Below the pieces are notes generated by a model, which saw only the letters and a program-made list of their open reading frames with translations, searched no databases and had not been told where the DNA came from. This document shows positions 43,788 to 51,719 of a stretch of DNA of 64,000 nt, one piece after another; position 1 is the stretch's first letter, and every line of letters begins with the position of its first letter. Source of the stretch: Herbiconiux oxytropis (GTDB taxonomy: Bacteria > Actinomycetota > Actinomycetes > Actinomycetales > Microbacteriaceae); contig NZ_JANLCK010000002.1 in NCBI RefSeq assembly GCF_024979315.1, positions 434,001 to 498,000 on the forward strand, given 5' to 3'. Made by a program: the position numbers and the translations under genes.

Positions 43788-44546
43788 GTGCAGGAGAAGG
43801 TAGCGATCATCACGGGCGCGGGCGGCGCGCTCGGCCGGGCGACGGCACTCAGGCTGGGGGCCGACGGCTTCGCCGTGGGCGTGCTCGGCCGGGCGAGCGT
43901 CGACCTGGCCGAGACGGCGGCCCAGCTGGAGGCCGAAGGGGTGCCGGTGCGGGTGCTCGAGGTCGACCTCCGCGACGCCGCGGCGATCGAGTCGGCGATC
44001 ACCGCCACCGAGGCCGACTTCGGGCCGGTCGAGGCGCTCGTGAACAACGCTGCGATCTACCCGTCGACCCCTTTCCTCGAGATCCCGCTCTCCGAGTACG
44101 ACGACGTGGTCACCGTCAACCAGCGCGGCTACTTCTACGCGGCGCAGGTGGCGGCGCGGGGCATGGTGGCGCGCGGCCGGGCCGGTCAGACGGCCGGGGC
44201 GATCGTGAACGTCGGATCGATCACCTGGAACGGCGGCTGGTCGAACCTCGCCAGCTACGTCTCCACGAAGGGCGCCGCCGTGGCGCTCACCCGGGCGCTC
44301 GCCCGCGAGCTCGGCGAGTTCGGCGTGCGAGTGAACGCGGTGGCGCCGGGCGCCTTCCCCACCAAGGCGGAGGAGATCCAGGGCGACGCGGCCGAGTACT
44401 CGGCGCACGTGATCGAGCATCAGGCGCTCAAGCGCCGGGGCACGGATGCCGAGCTGGCCGCCGTGGTCTCCTTCCTGGTCGGGCCCGACTCGTCGTTCGT
44501 CACGGGCCAGACCATCAACGTCGACGGCGGATGGGTGATGAAGTGA
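43788..44546 (+). CDS. Short-chain dehydrogenase/reductase of the sugar operon
   Basis: A 252-residue classical SDR: ITGAGGALGRA at 8-18, NNAA at 86-89, Ser144, Tyr157 and Lys161 (SYVSTKGA), and the C-terminal VDGGWVMK. GTG at 43788 follows GAGAGGGAGA. The product resembles gluconate- or sugar-dehydrogenase SDRs. The stop overlaps the GTG of the DUF4432 gene, so the two are coupled and probably act on successive intermediates. Confidence 0.88.
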   Translation: MQEKVAIITGAGGALGRATALRLGADGFAVGVLGRASVDLAETAAQLEAEGVPVRVLEVDLRDAAAIESAITATEADFGPVEALVNNAAIYPSTPFLEIPLSEYDDVVTVNQRGYFYAAQVAARGMVARGRAGQTAGAIVNVGSITWNGGWSNLASYVSTKGAAVALTRALARELGEFGVRVNAVAPGAFPTKAEEIQGDAAEYSAHVIEHQALKRRGTDAELAAVVSFLVGPDSSFVTGQTINVDGGWVMK

Positions 44547-45667
44547 ACATCTTCGGCAAGGACCTCACGCACGAGCAGCTCGCGGAGCGCACGGGCGATC
44601 TCTCGGCCGTCGCCGGCATCCGCCAGGTGGTGCTCGACAACGGGGTGGAGCGGGGCGTTCGCGCCATCGACCTCCGCACCGCGGCCGGCCTCGAGCTCGA
44701 AGTGCTCGTCGATCGGGCTTTCGACCTCGGCTCGGCCCGGTTCAAGGGCGTGCCGCTCGGCTGGCGCTCGGGCAACGGCTTCCGGCACCCAGGCCTCCAT
44801 GAGCACAATGACGAGGGCGGGCTCTCCTGGCTCCGCGCCCTCGACGGCCTCCTCGTCTCGGGCGGTCTCGACCACACGCTCTTCGGCGGCGACGTGGATG
44901 CGACGCGCTACAACTACCCGCCCAAGCAGAGCGTCAACCACGGGCTGCACGGTCGGTTGACCGCGATCCCGGCCCGGCTGCTCGAGGCGCGCGAGGTGCC
45001 GTCGGTCGACGGGGGCTCACCCGTGCTGCGCGTCGTCGGCGAGGTGATCCAGGCCACGTCGTTCGGCGAGCACCTGCGGCTCACCCGCACGATCGAGCTC
45101 GACTTCGACGGCCGCGAGATCCGCCTGCACGACGTGGTCGACAACCTCGGCTTCGAGCCCACGCCGCACATGTTCCTCTATCACATCAACTTCGGCTGGC
45201 CCTTCGTCGACGAGGGCACCGAGTTCGTGGCCCCCGTGGCCTCGCACCTGTGGGCCTCCGACTCGGCGGCCGACCAGGGCGTCTCGTACCGCACGCTTCC
45301 GGCCCCGCAGAAGGGCTTCGTGGAGCAGGTGTTCGAGCACGAGCTCGTGGCGGGCCCCGACGGCGACCACCGGGTGGCGCTCATCGCGGCCGACGGCTCG
45401 CTCGGCGTGGAGGTGAGCTGGGCCGCCTCGGGCATGCCGCACTTCTTCGAGTGGCAGAACCTCCGAAGCGGCCAGTACGCGATCGGCCTCGAGCCCTCCA
45501 CCCACCATGTGGGCGGCGATGGCGCGGCGCGCGAGGACGGCTCGATGACCTTCCTCGAGCACGGCGAGAGCCGCGAGTACCGCACGCGCATCCGCGTGCT
45601 CACGGGCGCCTCCGAGACCGACGCCGTGCGCGAGGCCATCCGGGCCATCGGATCGCAGCCGGAGTAG
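44543..45667 (+). CDS. DUF4432 (aldose-epimerase-like) protein
   Basis: A 374-residue beta-sandwich protein with LRTAAGLELEVLVDRAFDLGSARFKG, GLDHTLFGGDVDATRYNYPP, VNHGLHGRLTAIPARLL, and HMFLYHINFGWPFVDEG. These are DUF4432 features; the family belongs to the galactose-mutarotase superfamily and occurs in sugar-degradation operons. A mutarotase or sugar-epimerase role is inferred. The GTG at 44543 overlaps the SDR stop by 4 bp. It is the last gene before the next operator and promoter. Confidence 0.82.
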   Translation: MNIFGKDLTHEQLAERTGDLSAVAGIRQVVLDNGVERGVRAIDLRTAAGLELEVLVDRAFDLGSARFKGVPLGWRSGNGFRHPGLHEHNDEGGLSWLRALDGLLVSGGLDHTLFGGDVDATRYNYPPKQSVNHGLHGRLTAIPARLLEAREVPSVDGGSPVLRVVGEVIQATSFGEHLRLTRTIELDFDGREIRLHDVVDNLGFEPTPHMFLYHINFGWPFVDEGTEFVAPVASHLWASDSAADQGVSYRTLPAPQKGFVEQVFEHELVAGPDGDHRVALIAADGSLGVEVSWAASGMPHFFEWQNLRSGQYAIGLEPSTHHVGGDGAAREDGSMTFLEHGESREYRTRIRVLTGASETDAVREAIRAIGSQPE

Positions 45668-45721
45668 GCCGCCCACCGTGCCGAGCTCCCCACCGAACCT
45701 CACCCCGATCTCCACTAGAAT

Positions 45722-45735
45722 GTTAGCGCTGCCAT
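45722..45735. promoter_or_regulatory. Single LacI-type operator before the CoA-transferase
   Basis: TGTTAGCGCTGCCA lies 43 bp before the ATG at 45778. The identical 14-mer occurs at 51749-51762 inside the aldehyde dehydrogenase gene. Confidence 0.7.
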
Positions 45736-45777
45736 CTGTAACCGACGGATGCGGCACCCGACCGACGAGGACCCATC

Positions 45778-47013
45778 ATGAGTGATTCCAGCCCCACCGA
45801 CGCTCCCGAGGTGCTCTCCGGCATCCGCGTGCTCGACTGCTCGATCGCCATGGCAGGGCCCTTCGCTGCGCAGCGCCTCGGCGACCTCGGCGCCGACGTC
45901 ATCAAGGTCGAGCCGACCACGGGCGAGTGGCAGCGCCACGCGGCCGCCGGCGGGGCCACGGGCAACCGGATCAACGTCTCGTTCCTCTCGCTCAACCGCA
46001 ACAAGCGCTCGATCGGCGTCGACCTCAAGTCGGCCGAGGGCAAGGAGATCCTCTACGAGCTCGTCAAGACCTCGGACGTCTTCCTGCAGAACTACCGCCC
46101 CGGAGTCGCGGCCCGTCTCGGCGTCGACTACGAGACGCTGCGCGCGCTCAACCCCTCGCTCGTCTACGTGTCGATCTCCGGCTACGGGGAGGACGGTCCC
46201 TACCGCAACCGTCCCGGGCAGGACCTGCTGCTGCAGGCGATGAGCGGCGCCATGCTCTCGGCCGGCAGCCACGGGCATCCGCCCACCCCCGCCGGGCAGT
46301 ACCTGGTCGATGCCGTCACCGCCTCGACCGCGTTCGAGGGCGTGCTCGCCGCGCTGTTCCACCGCGAGCGCACCGGTCAGGGGCAGCTCGTCTCGGTCAA
46401 CATGCTCGACGCCATCACGACGCTGCAGATGCAGGAGCTCTCGGTGTTCACCGTCGGCGGCGTGCCCCAGAAGCGCGGTGCAGAGCCGCACGCGCACGTC
46501 TACATCCGGGCGCCCTACGGCACCTTCTCCACCACCGACGGCTACATCGCGCTCGCCATGCCCGAGCTGCACGCGCTCGGCGAGGTCATCGGCGATCCCT
46601 ACTTCGACGGCCTCGACACCGAGACCGACAGCTGGAAGCACCGCGACGAGATTTTCTCGCGCACGGCCGCGCGGCTCGCCACGGAGTCGTCGGCGCACTG
46701 GCTGGCGGCGTTCTCCGAGGCAGGCATCTGGGCTGGGCCCGTGTACGACTACCAGGCGCTCGTCGACGACGAGCAGATCAAGCACAACGGCACCTTCATC
46801 GAGTACGAGCACCCCACCGAGGGGCTCGTGAAGACCCCCGGGTTCCCGTACAAGCTGTCGGAGACCCCCGCGCGCATCGACCGGGGGGCGCCGCTCACCG
46901 GGGAGCACACGCGGGAGATCCTCGAGGAGCTCGGGTTCGGCTCGCGCGCCGATGCGCTCGTCGAGGCGGGGGTCGTGGCGGCGGAGCCTGCGGTGATCGA
47001 GGAGCAGGTGTGA
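45778..47013 (+). CDS. CaiB/BaiF (family III) CoA-transferase
   Basis: A 411-residue CoA-transferase: VLDCSIAMAGPFAAQRLGDLGADVIKVE near the N-terminus, LNRNKRSIGVDLK, and the catalytic Asp149 in RPGQDLLLQAMSG, preceded by SISGYGEDGPY. Family III enzymes move CoA between organic acids through aspartyl-CoA intermediates. It opens a tight operon with a solute-binding-fold protein and an enoyl-CoA hydratase homologue, so it probably activates a sugar-derived or branched acid for a hydratase step. The acceptor acid is unknown. Confidence 0.88.
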   Translation: MSDSSPTDAPEVLSGIRVLDCSIAMAGPFAAQRLGDLGADVIKVEPTTGEWQRHAAAGGATGNRINVSFLSLNRNKRSIGVDLKSAEGKEILYELVKTSDVFLQNYRPGVAARLGVDYETLRALNPSLVYVSISGYGEDGPYRNRPGQDLLLQAMSGAMLSAGSHGHPPTPAGQYLVDAVTASTAFEGVLAALFHRERTGQGQLVSVNMLDAITTLQMQELSVFTVGGVPQKRGAEPHAHVYIRAPYGTFSTTDGYIALAMPELHALGEVIGDPYFDGLDTETDSWKHRDEIFSRTAARLATESSAHWLAAFSEAGIWAGPVYDYQALVDDEQIKHNGTFIEYEHPTEGLVKTPGFPYKLSETPARIDRGAPLTGEHTREILEELGFGSRADALVEAGVVAAEPAVIEEQV

Positions 47014-48191
47014 CCGGCTTCCGCGGCATCACCTGGGACCACCCGCGCGGCCGCAATGCGCTCGAGGCGGCCGCGCGCTCGGCCGCCTCCGGATCCCTCG
47101 ACATCTCCTGGAGCGCCCACTCCCTCGAGCACTTCGAGTCTCACCCCATCGACGACCTCGCCGCGAACTACGACCTCATCGTGCTCGACCACCCGCACCT
47201 CGGCGAGGCTCTCGAGAAGCACTCGCTGCAGCCGCTGGATGCCGTGGTCGGCGCCGCGCGCATCGAACGCTGGTCGCGCGAATCCGTCGGCCCGTCGTTC
47301 GACTCCTACTCGGCCGACGGCTACCAGTGGGCGGTGCCGTTGGACGCCGCCACGCAGGTCGCGGTGCACAGCACGGCGCTGCTCCCCGCCGCCGACGTGC
47401 CCGCCACGTGGTCGGAGGTCGAGGCGCTCGCGCTCTCGGGTGACGCGCCCGTGGCGCTCTCGCTCGCCGGGCCGCACGCCTTCCTCAGCTTCGCCTCGAT
47501 CGCCGTGGCGCTCGGCGAGGAGCCAGGGCGGCACCCGGGCGAGCGGCTGATCTCGGCCGAGACCGGGGCGCAGGTGCTCGAGCTCATGCGCTCGATCGCG
47601 TCGAGGGCGCCCGAAGGGGCGGATGCGCAGAACCCGATCGCGCTGCTCGAGCGGCTGTCGGGGGCGGGCACCGGGGCGGGCGGTGCATCCGGCGGCTCCG
47701 GCGCATCCGGAGACATCGCCTACATCCCGCTCGTCTACGGCTACGTCACCTACTCCTCACCCACCGTGCGGTTCGCGGATGCGCCCACGGGTGCTCCGGG
47801 CGGCCGTCGCGGTTCCACCATCGGCGGCACCGGGCTCGCGGTGAGCGCCCGCGCCGAGGTGACGCCCGCGCTCATCGACCACATCGACTGGCTGATGTCG
47901 GGCGAGGCGCAGCGCCGCTTCATCCCCCAGCACGACGGCCAGCCCTCGGCGCGTGCGGCGTGGGAGGACGACGAGGTCAACGCCGCGAGCCACGACTTCT
48001 ACCGGGCGACGCTCCGCACGATCGACGAGTCGTGGGTGCGGCCGCGCTACTCGGGTTACATCCCGTTCCAGTCGCTCGCCTCCGCCCTCGTCCGCGACGT
48101 GCTGGCGGAGGAGATCTCGATCGGGTCCGGCCTCTCCGCCCTCCAGAAGGCGTTCGACGTCTCGAACTCCTCCGTCACCGAAAGGGTCTGA
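47010..48191 (+). CDS. Cytosolic solute-binding-protein-fold protein
   Basis: A 393-residue protein resembling MalE-type extracellular solute-binding proteins, starting directly with FRGITWDHPRGRNALEAAA and containing YDLIVLDHPHLGEAL, QWAVPLDAATQVAVHSTALLP, and the late LMSGEAQRRFIPQHDGQPSARAAW. There is no signal peptide, lipobox or membrane helix, and the GTG start is fixed by a 4-bp overlap with the CoA-transferase stop. It therefore should stay in the cytosol, next to two CoA enzymes. A Gly/Ser/Ala insert (about 216-230) interrupts the middle. Ligand binding or a subunit role for the CoA-transferase is possible. Confidence 0.8.
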   Translation: MTGFRGITWDHPRGRNALEAAARSAASGSLDISWSAHSLEHFESHPIDDLAANYDLIVLDHPHLGEALEKHSLQPLDAVVGAARIERWSRESVGPSFDSYSADGYQWAVPLDAATQVAVHSTALLPAADVPATWSEVEALALSGDAPVALSLAGPHAFLSFASIAVALGEEPGRHPGERLISAETGAQVLELMRSIASRAPEGADAQNPIALLERLSGAGTGAGGASGGSGASGDIAYIPLVYGYVTYSSPTVRFADAPTGAPGGRRGSTIGGTGLAVSARAEVTPALIDHIDWLMSGEAQRRFIPQHDGQPSARAAWEDDEVNAASHDFYRATLRTIDESWVRPRYSGYIPFQSLASALVRDVLAEEISIGSGLSALQKAFDVSNSSVTERV

Positions 48192-48192
48192 C

Positions 48193-49044
48193 ATGACCGA
48201 CTCCACCACCGCATCCGCTGCAGCCGCCGGCCTTCCCTCCGCCGACCTTCCCTCGACCGGCCTTCCCTCCATCGGCACCGACGAGATCCTGCTCGAGCTC
48301 GACGCGCAGGTGCTCACCATCACCTTCAACCGGCCGCAGAAGCTCAACTCCGTCACGCAGGAGATGTCGGATGCGCTCGTGGTGGCCTCCGAGTGGGCGA
48401 ACGAGTCGGATGCCGTGCGTGCGGTCGTGCTCACCGGTGCGGGTGAGCGCGCCTTCTGCGCCGGCTCCGACATCCGGCAGCTCGACACGTATGCAACGCC
48501 GTGGGACTTCCGGAACCGCGGCGACTACTGCGACGCCCTGCGGCTGCTGCGGAAGCCCGTCATCGCGGCCGTCAACGGCTACGCGTTCGGCGGTGGGCTC
48601 GAGACGGCGCTGACCTGCGACATCCGCCTCGCGTCGACCACGGCGTCGTTCGCGGCACCCGAGATCAAGCTCGGCTGGATCGGCGGAGGAGGCATGAGCA
48701 CGTTCCTCGGCCACTCGATCGGAGCGAGCAACGCGGCGCTGATGCTCATGACGGGCGACCCGATCGACGCCTCCCGGGCGCTCGCGTGGGGGCTCGTCTC
48801 CGAGCTGGTGGAGCCGGGATCGCTCGTCGCCCGGGCGCAGGAGCTCGCCCGCACGATCGCCTCCCGCCCGCCGATCGCGGCCGAGACCGCGAAGGCCAAC
48901 CTCCGCGCGGCCTACAACCTGCCTCAGGATGCGGCGATCGCCTACGAGCGCGACCTCCAGACGGTCACGTTCGCCACGGAGGACGCCGCGGAGGGCCGAG
49001 CCGCCTTCGCCGAGAAGCGCCAGGGCCTCTTCCACCGCCGCTGA
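48193..49044 (+). CDS. Enoyl-CoA hydratase/isomerase-family protein
   Basis: A 283-residue crotonase-fold protein: TITFNRPQKLNSVTQEM, the first oxyanion segment AFCAGSDIRQLD, the second VNGYAFGGGLETALTCDIRLAS, then APEIKLGWIGGGGMSTFLG, where crotonases place a catalytic Glu. It would hydrate, dehydrate or isomerise a CoA thioester supplied by the CoA-transferase two genes upstream. AAAGGG precedes the ATG at 48193. The N-terminal 30 residues include imperfect LPSxxLPS repeats. Its last codons form the first unit of a tandem duplication. Confidence 0.87.
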   Translation: MTDSTTASAAAAGLPSADLPSTGLPSIGTDEILLELDAQVLTITFNRPQKLNSVTQEMSDALVVASEWANESDAVRAVVLTGAGERAFCAGSDIRQLDTYATPWDFRNRGDYCDALRLLRKPVIAAVNGYAFGGGLETALTCDIRLASTTASFAAPEIKLGWIGGGGMSTFLGHSIGASNAALMLMTGDPIDASRALAWGLVSELVEPGSLVARAQELARTIASRPPIAAETAKANLRAAYNLPQDAAIAYERDLQTVTFATEDAAEGRAAFAEKRQGLFHRR

Positions 49045-49102
49045 CCGGCTGCGCGGTCTCCACCGCCGCTGACTGGCTGCGCGGGTCTCCACCGCCGCTG
49101 AC
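49031..49102 (+). repeat. Tandem duplication of the hydratase gene 3' end
   Basis: Units of 28-29 bp beginning TCCACCGCCGCTGAC occur at 49031, 49059 and (partial) 49088. The first holds the stop codon of the hydratase gene. The copies lie within 190 bp of noncoding DNA that also carries 55-bp palindrome copy 3. Confidence 0.75.
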
Positions 49103-49151
49103 CCCCCGCCCCGGCCACCCCCGCCCCACCTCCGTCCACCACCACTTCACC

Positions 49152-49206
49152 GACTTGACAGAACCTGCGCGAATAACCGCCGACTTGGCACATCTTGTGT
49201 CAAGTG
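49152..49206 (+). repeat. 55-bp nested palindrome, copy 3
   Basis: It begins GACTTGACAGAACC and ends with the conserved ACTTGGCACA TCT TGTGTCAAGT hairpin. It lies downstream of the enoyl-CoA hydratase gene, in its orientation, and 28 bp before the FAH-family gene start. Confidence 0.85.
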
Positions 49207-49234
49207 GGGGCCCGCGATCGACGAGGAGACCCAC

Positions 49235-50473
49235 ATGACCACCACCACCGCCTGGGCCGGCGACGCCGCCGCCGCACTCCCCGCCGACGGCTACGCCGGC
49301 ACCCTCGTCGGGCGCGTCTGGAACCCGGCGGTCGCGGGCCCGAGCCCCGTCCTCATCCGCGAGGACGGCGTCTTCGACCTCAGCGCGACCTTCGCCACCG
49401 TGAGCGCCCTCGCCGAGGAGGCCCACCCGGCCGCCGCTGCTCGCGCCGCCGCCGTGGGAGCCGCCCGGCTCGGTGGCTTCGACGAGCTCTACGCGAACAC
49501 CGCCGCCGCCACGTCGGAGCCCGGCCGCGACCCCGACCGCCCGTGGCTCCTCGCCCCCGTCGACCTGCAGACCCTCAAGGCCGCCGGCGTCACCTTCGCG
49601 GTCTCCATGATCGAGCGTGTCATCGAGGAGCGGGTCAAGGGCGACGCGGATGCGGCGGCGCAGATGCGCGACAGCATCCTGGCCGAGATCGGCACCGACC
49701 TGCGCGAGGTCAAGCCCGGATCCGAGGCCGCGATCGCCCTCAAGCAGTACCTCGTGGGCGAGGGCCTCTGGAGCCAGTACCTCGAGGTCGGCATCGGTCC
49801 CGACGCCGAGATCTTCACGAAGGGCCCGACCCTCTCGGCGATGGGCACCGCCACCCAGGTCGGCGTTCTCTCGACCTCGCACTGGAACAACCCCGAGCCC
49901 GAGGTCGCCCTCCTCGTGAGCTCGACCGGCCGCATCGTGGGCGCCACCCTCGGCAACGACGTGAACCTCCGCGACGTGGAGGGGCGCTCGGCGCTCCTGC
50001 TGCCCAAGGCGAAGGACAACAACGCCTCCTGCGCACTCGGCCCGTTCATCCGTCTCTTCGACGAGGAGTCCGAGGCATCCGGGGCCCCCGGTGACACCCC
50101 CTTCACCCTCGACACCGTCCGCGCCATGACGGTCACGCTCCGGATCGACGGCACCGACGGCTTCCACCTCGACGGCAGCTCCGAGATGTCGCAGATCAGC
50201 CGCGACCCGATCGACCTCGTGGCCCAGCTCGTCGGCCCCCACCACCAGTACCCCGACGGCGCCCTGCTCATGCTCGGCACCATGTTCGCCCCCATCGTCG
50301 ACCGTGACGAGCCCGACCGCGGCTTCACCCATCACACCGGCGACATCGTGCGGATCTCGTCGGCCGAACTGGGTAGTCTGGTGAACCAGGTCGAACAGAG
50401 CGAGAGGTGCGAGCCGTGGGTATTCGGAATCGGCTCGCTCATGAAGAACCTGGCGAGCCGGAACCTGCTGTGA
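49235..50473 (+). CDS. Fumarylacetoacetate-hydrolase-family protein, AraD1-like
   Basis: A 412-residue FAH-fold enzyme with FTKGPTLSAMGTATQVGVL, WNNPEPEVALLVSSTGRIVGATLGNDVNLRDVEGRSALLLPKAKDNNASCALGP split by metal-site acids, and GALLMLGTMFAPIVDRDEPDRGFTHHTGDIV. The long form (about 390-410 residues) resembles L-2-keto-3-deoxyarabonate dehydratase-type proteins of oxidative pentose routes. This fits the semialdehyde dehydrogenase gene two positions downstream. GAGGAGA precedes the ATG. The stop overlaps the LacI start (GTGA). Confidence 0.82.
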   Translation: MTTTTAWAGDAAAALPADGYAGTLVGRVWNPAVAGPSPVLIREDGVFDLSATFATVSALAEEAHPAAAARAAAVGAARLGGFDELYANTAAATSEPGRDPDRPWLLAPVDLQTLKAAGVTFAVSMIERVIEERVKGDADAAAQMRDSILAEIGTDLREVKPGSEAAIALKQYLVGEGLWSQYLEVGIGPDAEIFTKGPTLSAMGTATQVGVLSTSHWNNPEPEVALLVSSTGRIVGATLGNDVNLRDVEGRSALLLPKAKDNNASCALGPFIRLFDEESEASGAPGDTPFTLDTVRAMTVTLRIDGTDGFHLDGSSEMSQISRDPIDLVAQLVGPHHQYPDGALLMLGTMFAPIVDRDEPDRGFTHHTGDIVRISSAELGSLVNQVEQSERCEPWVFGIGSLMKNLASRNLL

Positions 50474-51510
50474 TCCAGCCGCGGATGGCGCCGTCGAGGC
50501 GTTCGACCAACACGGTCACGCTCGAAGACGTGGCGCGCCACGCGGGGGTCTCGCCGCAGACCGTCTCGCGTTCCATCCGCACCCCCGAACTCGTCTCCGA
50601 GTTCACCCTCGAACGCGTGCGCTCCTCCATCTCCGAGACCGGCTACGTGCCCAACCTCGCCGCGTCGAACCTCGCGTCGAACCGCAGCATGACGGTGGCA
50701 GCCATCATCCCCGCCATCTCGGCCTCGGTCTTCGCCGATGCGCTGCACGGGCTCGAGGAGGTGCTCGCCACCGAGGGCTACCAGCTCTTCATCGGCTCGA
50801 CCGGCTACCGGCCGGCCCACGAGGAGGCGCTCGTGCGGGCCTTCCTCGGCCGCCGCCCCGACGGCATCTTCATCGTCGGTACGAGCCACTCGCCGAACAC
50901 CGACCACCTGCTCCGCGAGTCGAAGGTTCCCGTGGTGGAGGCCTGGGACCTCAGCGACGACCCCGTCGACAGCGTGGTGGGCTTCTCCAACCGGGAGGCC
51001 ATCCGCGCGGTCGTGGAGTTCGCCGTCGAGCGCGGCTACTCCCACCCCACGTTCGCGGGATCGCTGCAGCGCGGCGACTTCCGTGCCGCCGCCCGCCGGG
51101 CGAGCTTCGAGGAGTCGGTGGCGGCGCTGCTGCCCGGCGAACCCGTGCGGGTCGTCGACTCCGGCACCTCCACGGTCGACTACGAGACCGGCCGGCGGCT
51201 GCTGGATGAGACGCTCCGTGCGCATCCGGAGACCGACGTGCTCATGTTCGCCTCCGACGTCTTCGCCGCGGGGGCCCTGCTGGAGTGCGCGCGCCGGGGC
51301 CTCCGGGTGCCCGAGGACATCGCGATCACGGGCTTCGGCGACTTCGAGATCGGCCGCCACCTCGTGCCGACCCTCACCACGGTGGCCGTGCCCAACCGGC
51401 AGATCGGCACCGTGGCGGGCGAACTGCTGCTCGCCCGCATGACCCACCGCTCGGCCGACACCCAGGCCATCGACCTCGGCTTCTCCGTGGTGGCGCGCGA
51501 GAGCGCGTAG
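50470..51510 (+). CDS. LacI-family transcriptional regulator of the sugar island
   Basis: A 346-residue repressor: helix-turn-helix at about 16-36 (TLEDVARHAGVSPQTVSRSI) with the hinge region NLAASNLASNRSMT, then a periplasmic-binding-like effector domain (IIPAISASVFADALHGLEE, RRPDGIFIVGTSHS, ITGFGDFEIGRHLVP). The GTG at 50470 overlaps the FAH-family stop; ATG 50485 is an alternative. It is the only LacI protein in the window, so it is the natural owner of the AGCGCT operators at 40327, 41602, 45722 and 51749. Its effector is probably the imported sugar or a pathway intermediate. Confidence 0.88.
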   Translation: MIQPRMAPSRRSTNTVTLEDVARHAGVSPQTVSRSIRTPELVSEFTLERVRSSISETGYVPNLAASNLASNRSMTVAAIIPAISASVFADALHGLEEVLATEGYQLFIGSTGYRPAHEEALVRAFLGRRPDGIFIVGTSHSPNTDHLLRESKVPVVEAWDLSDDPVDSVVGFSNREAIRAVVEFAVERGYSHPTFAGSLQRGDFRAAARRASFEESVAALLPGEPVRVVDSGTSTVDYETGRRLLDETLRAHPETDVLMFASDVFAAGALLECARRGLRVPEDIAITGFGDFEIGRHLVPTLTTVAVPNRQIGTVAGELLLARMTHRSADTQAIDLGFSVVARESA

Positions 51511-51520
51511 ACGGAGCGGC

Positions 51521-51577
51521 CCCGACCACCTGCCCACACCCACCGCCCGACCACCTGCCCACGCCCACCGCCCGACC
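51521..51577 (+). repeat. 25-bp tandem repeat after the LacI gene
   Basis: CCCGACCACCTGCCCAC is repeated as 25-bp units at 51521 and 51546 with a partial third at 51571, just after the LacI stop. No function is evident. Confidence 0.7.
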
Positions 51578-51643
51578 GGCCCCCACGATCACCCCGGCTC
51601 CCCTCCCACCACTCGCTCCCACCACCCCCTCCACCTATCCGCC

Positions 51644-51698
51644 GACTTGACACAAGATGCGTGAATAACCGCCCACTTGGCACAACGTGTGTCAAGTC
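51644..51698 (+). repeat. 55-bp nested palindrome, copy 4
   Basis: It begins GACTTGACACAAGATGCG and ends GTGTGTCAAGTC. Its right arm has two substitutions from consensus. It follows the LacI gene in the same orientation and ends 21 bp before the dehydrogenase start. An in-frame GTG within it (51687) is not used, because GAAGGA supports 51720. Confidence 0.82.
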
Positions 51699-51719
51699 AC
51701 CCACATCGAAGGACACGAC

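Noticed and set aside
49152-49206. 55-bp repeats as CRISPR repeats
   Set aside because: Copies are dispersed over 48 kb, occur singly or as one pair, have no regular spacers and no cas genes nearby.
51687-51719. Earlier GTG start of the aldehyde dehydrogenase
   Set aside because: It lies inside palindrome copy 4; GAAGGA at 51708-51713 supports ATG 51720, and family alignment begins after it.
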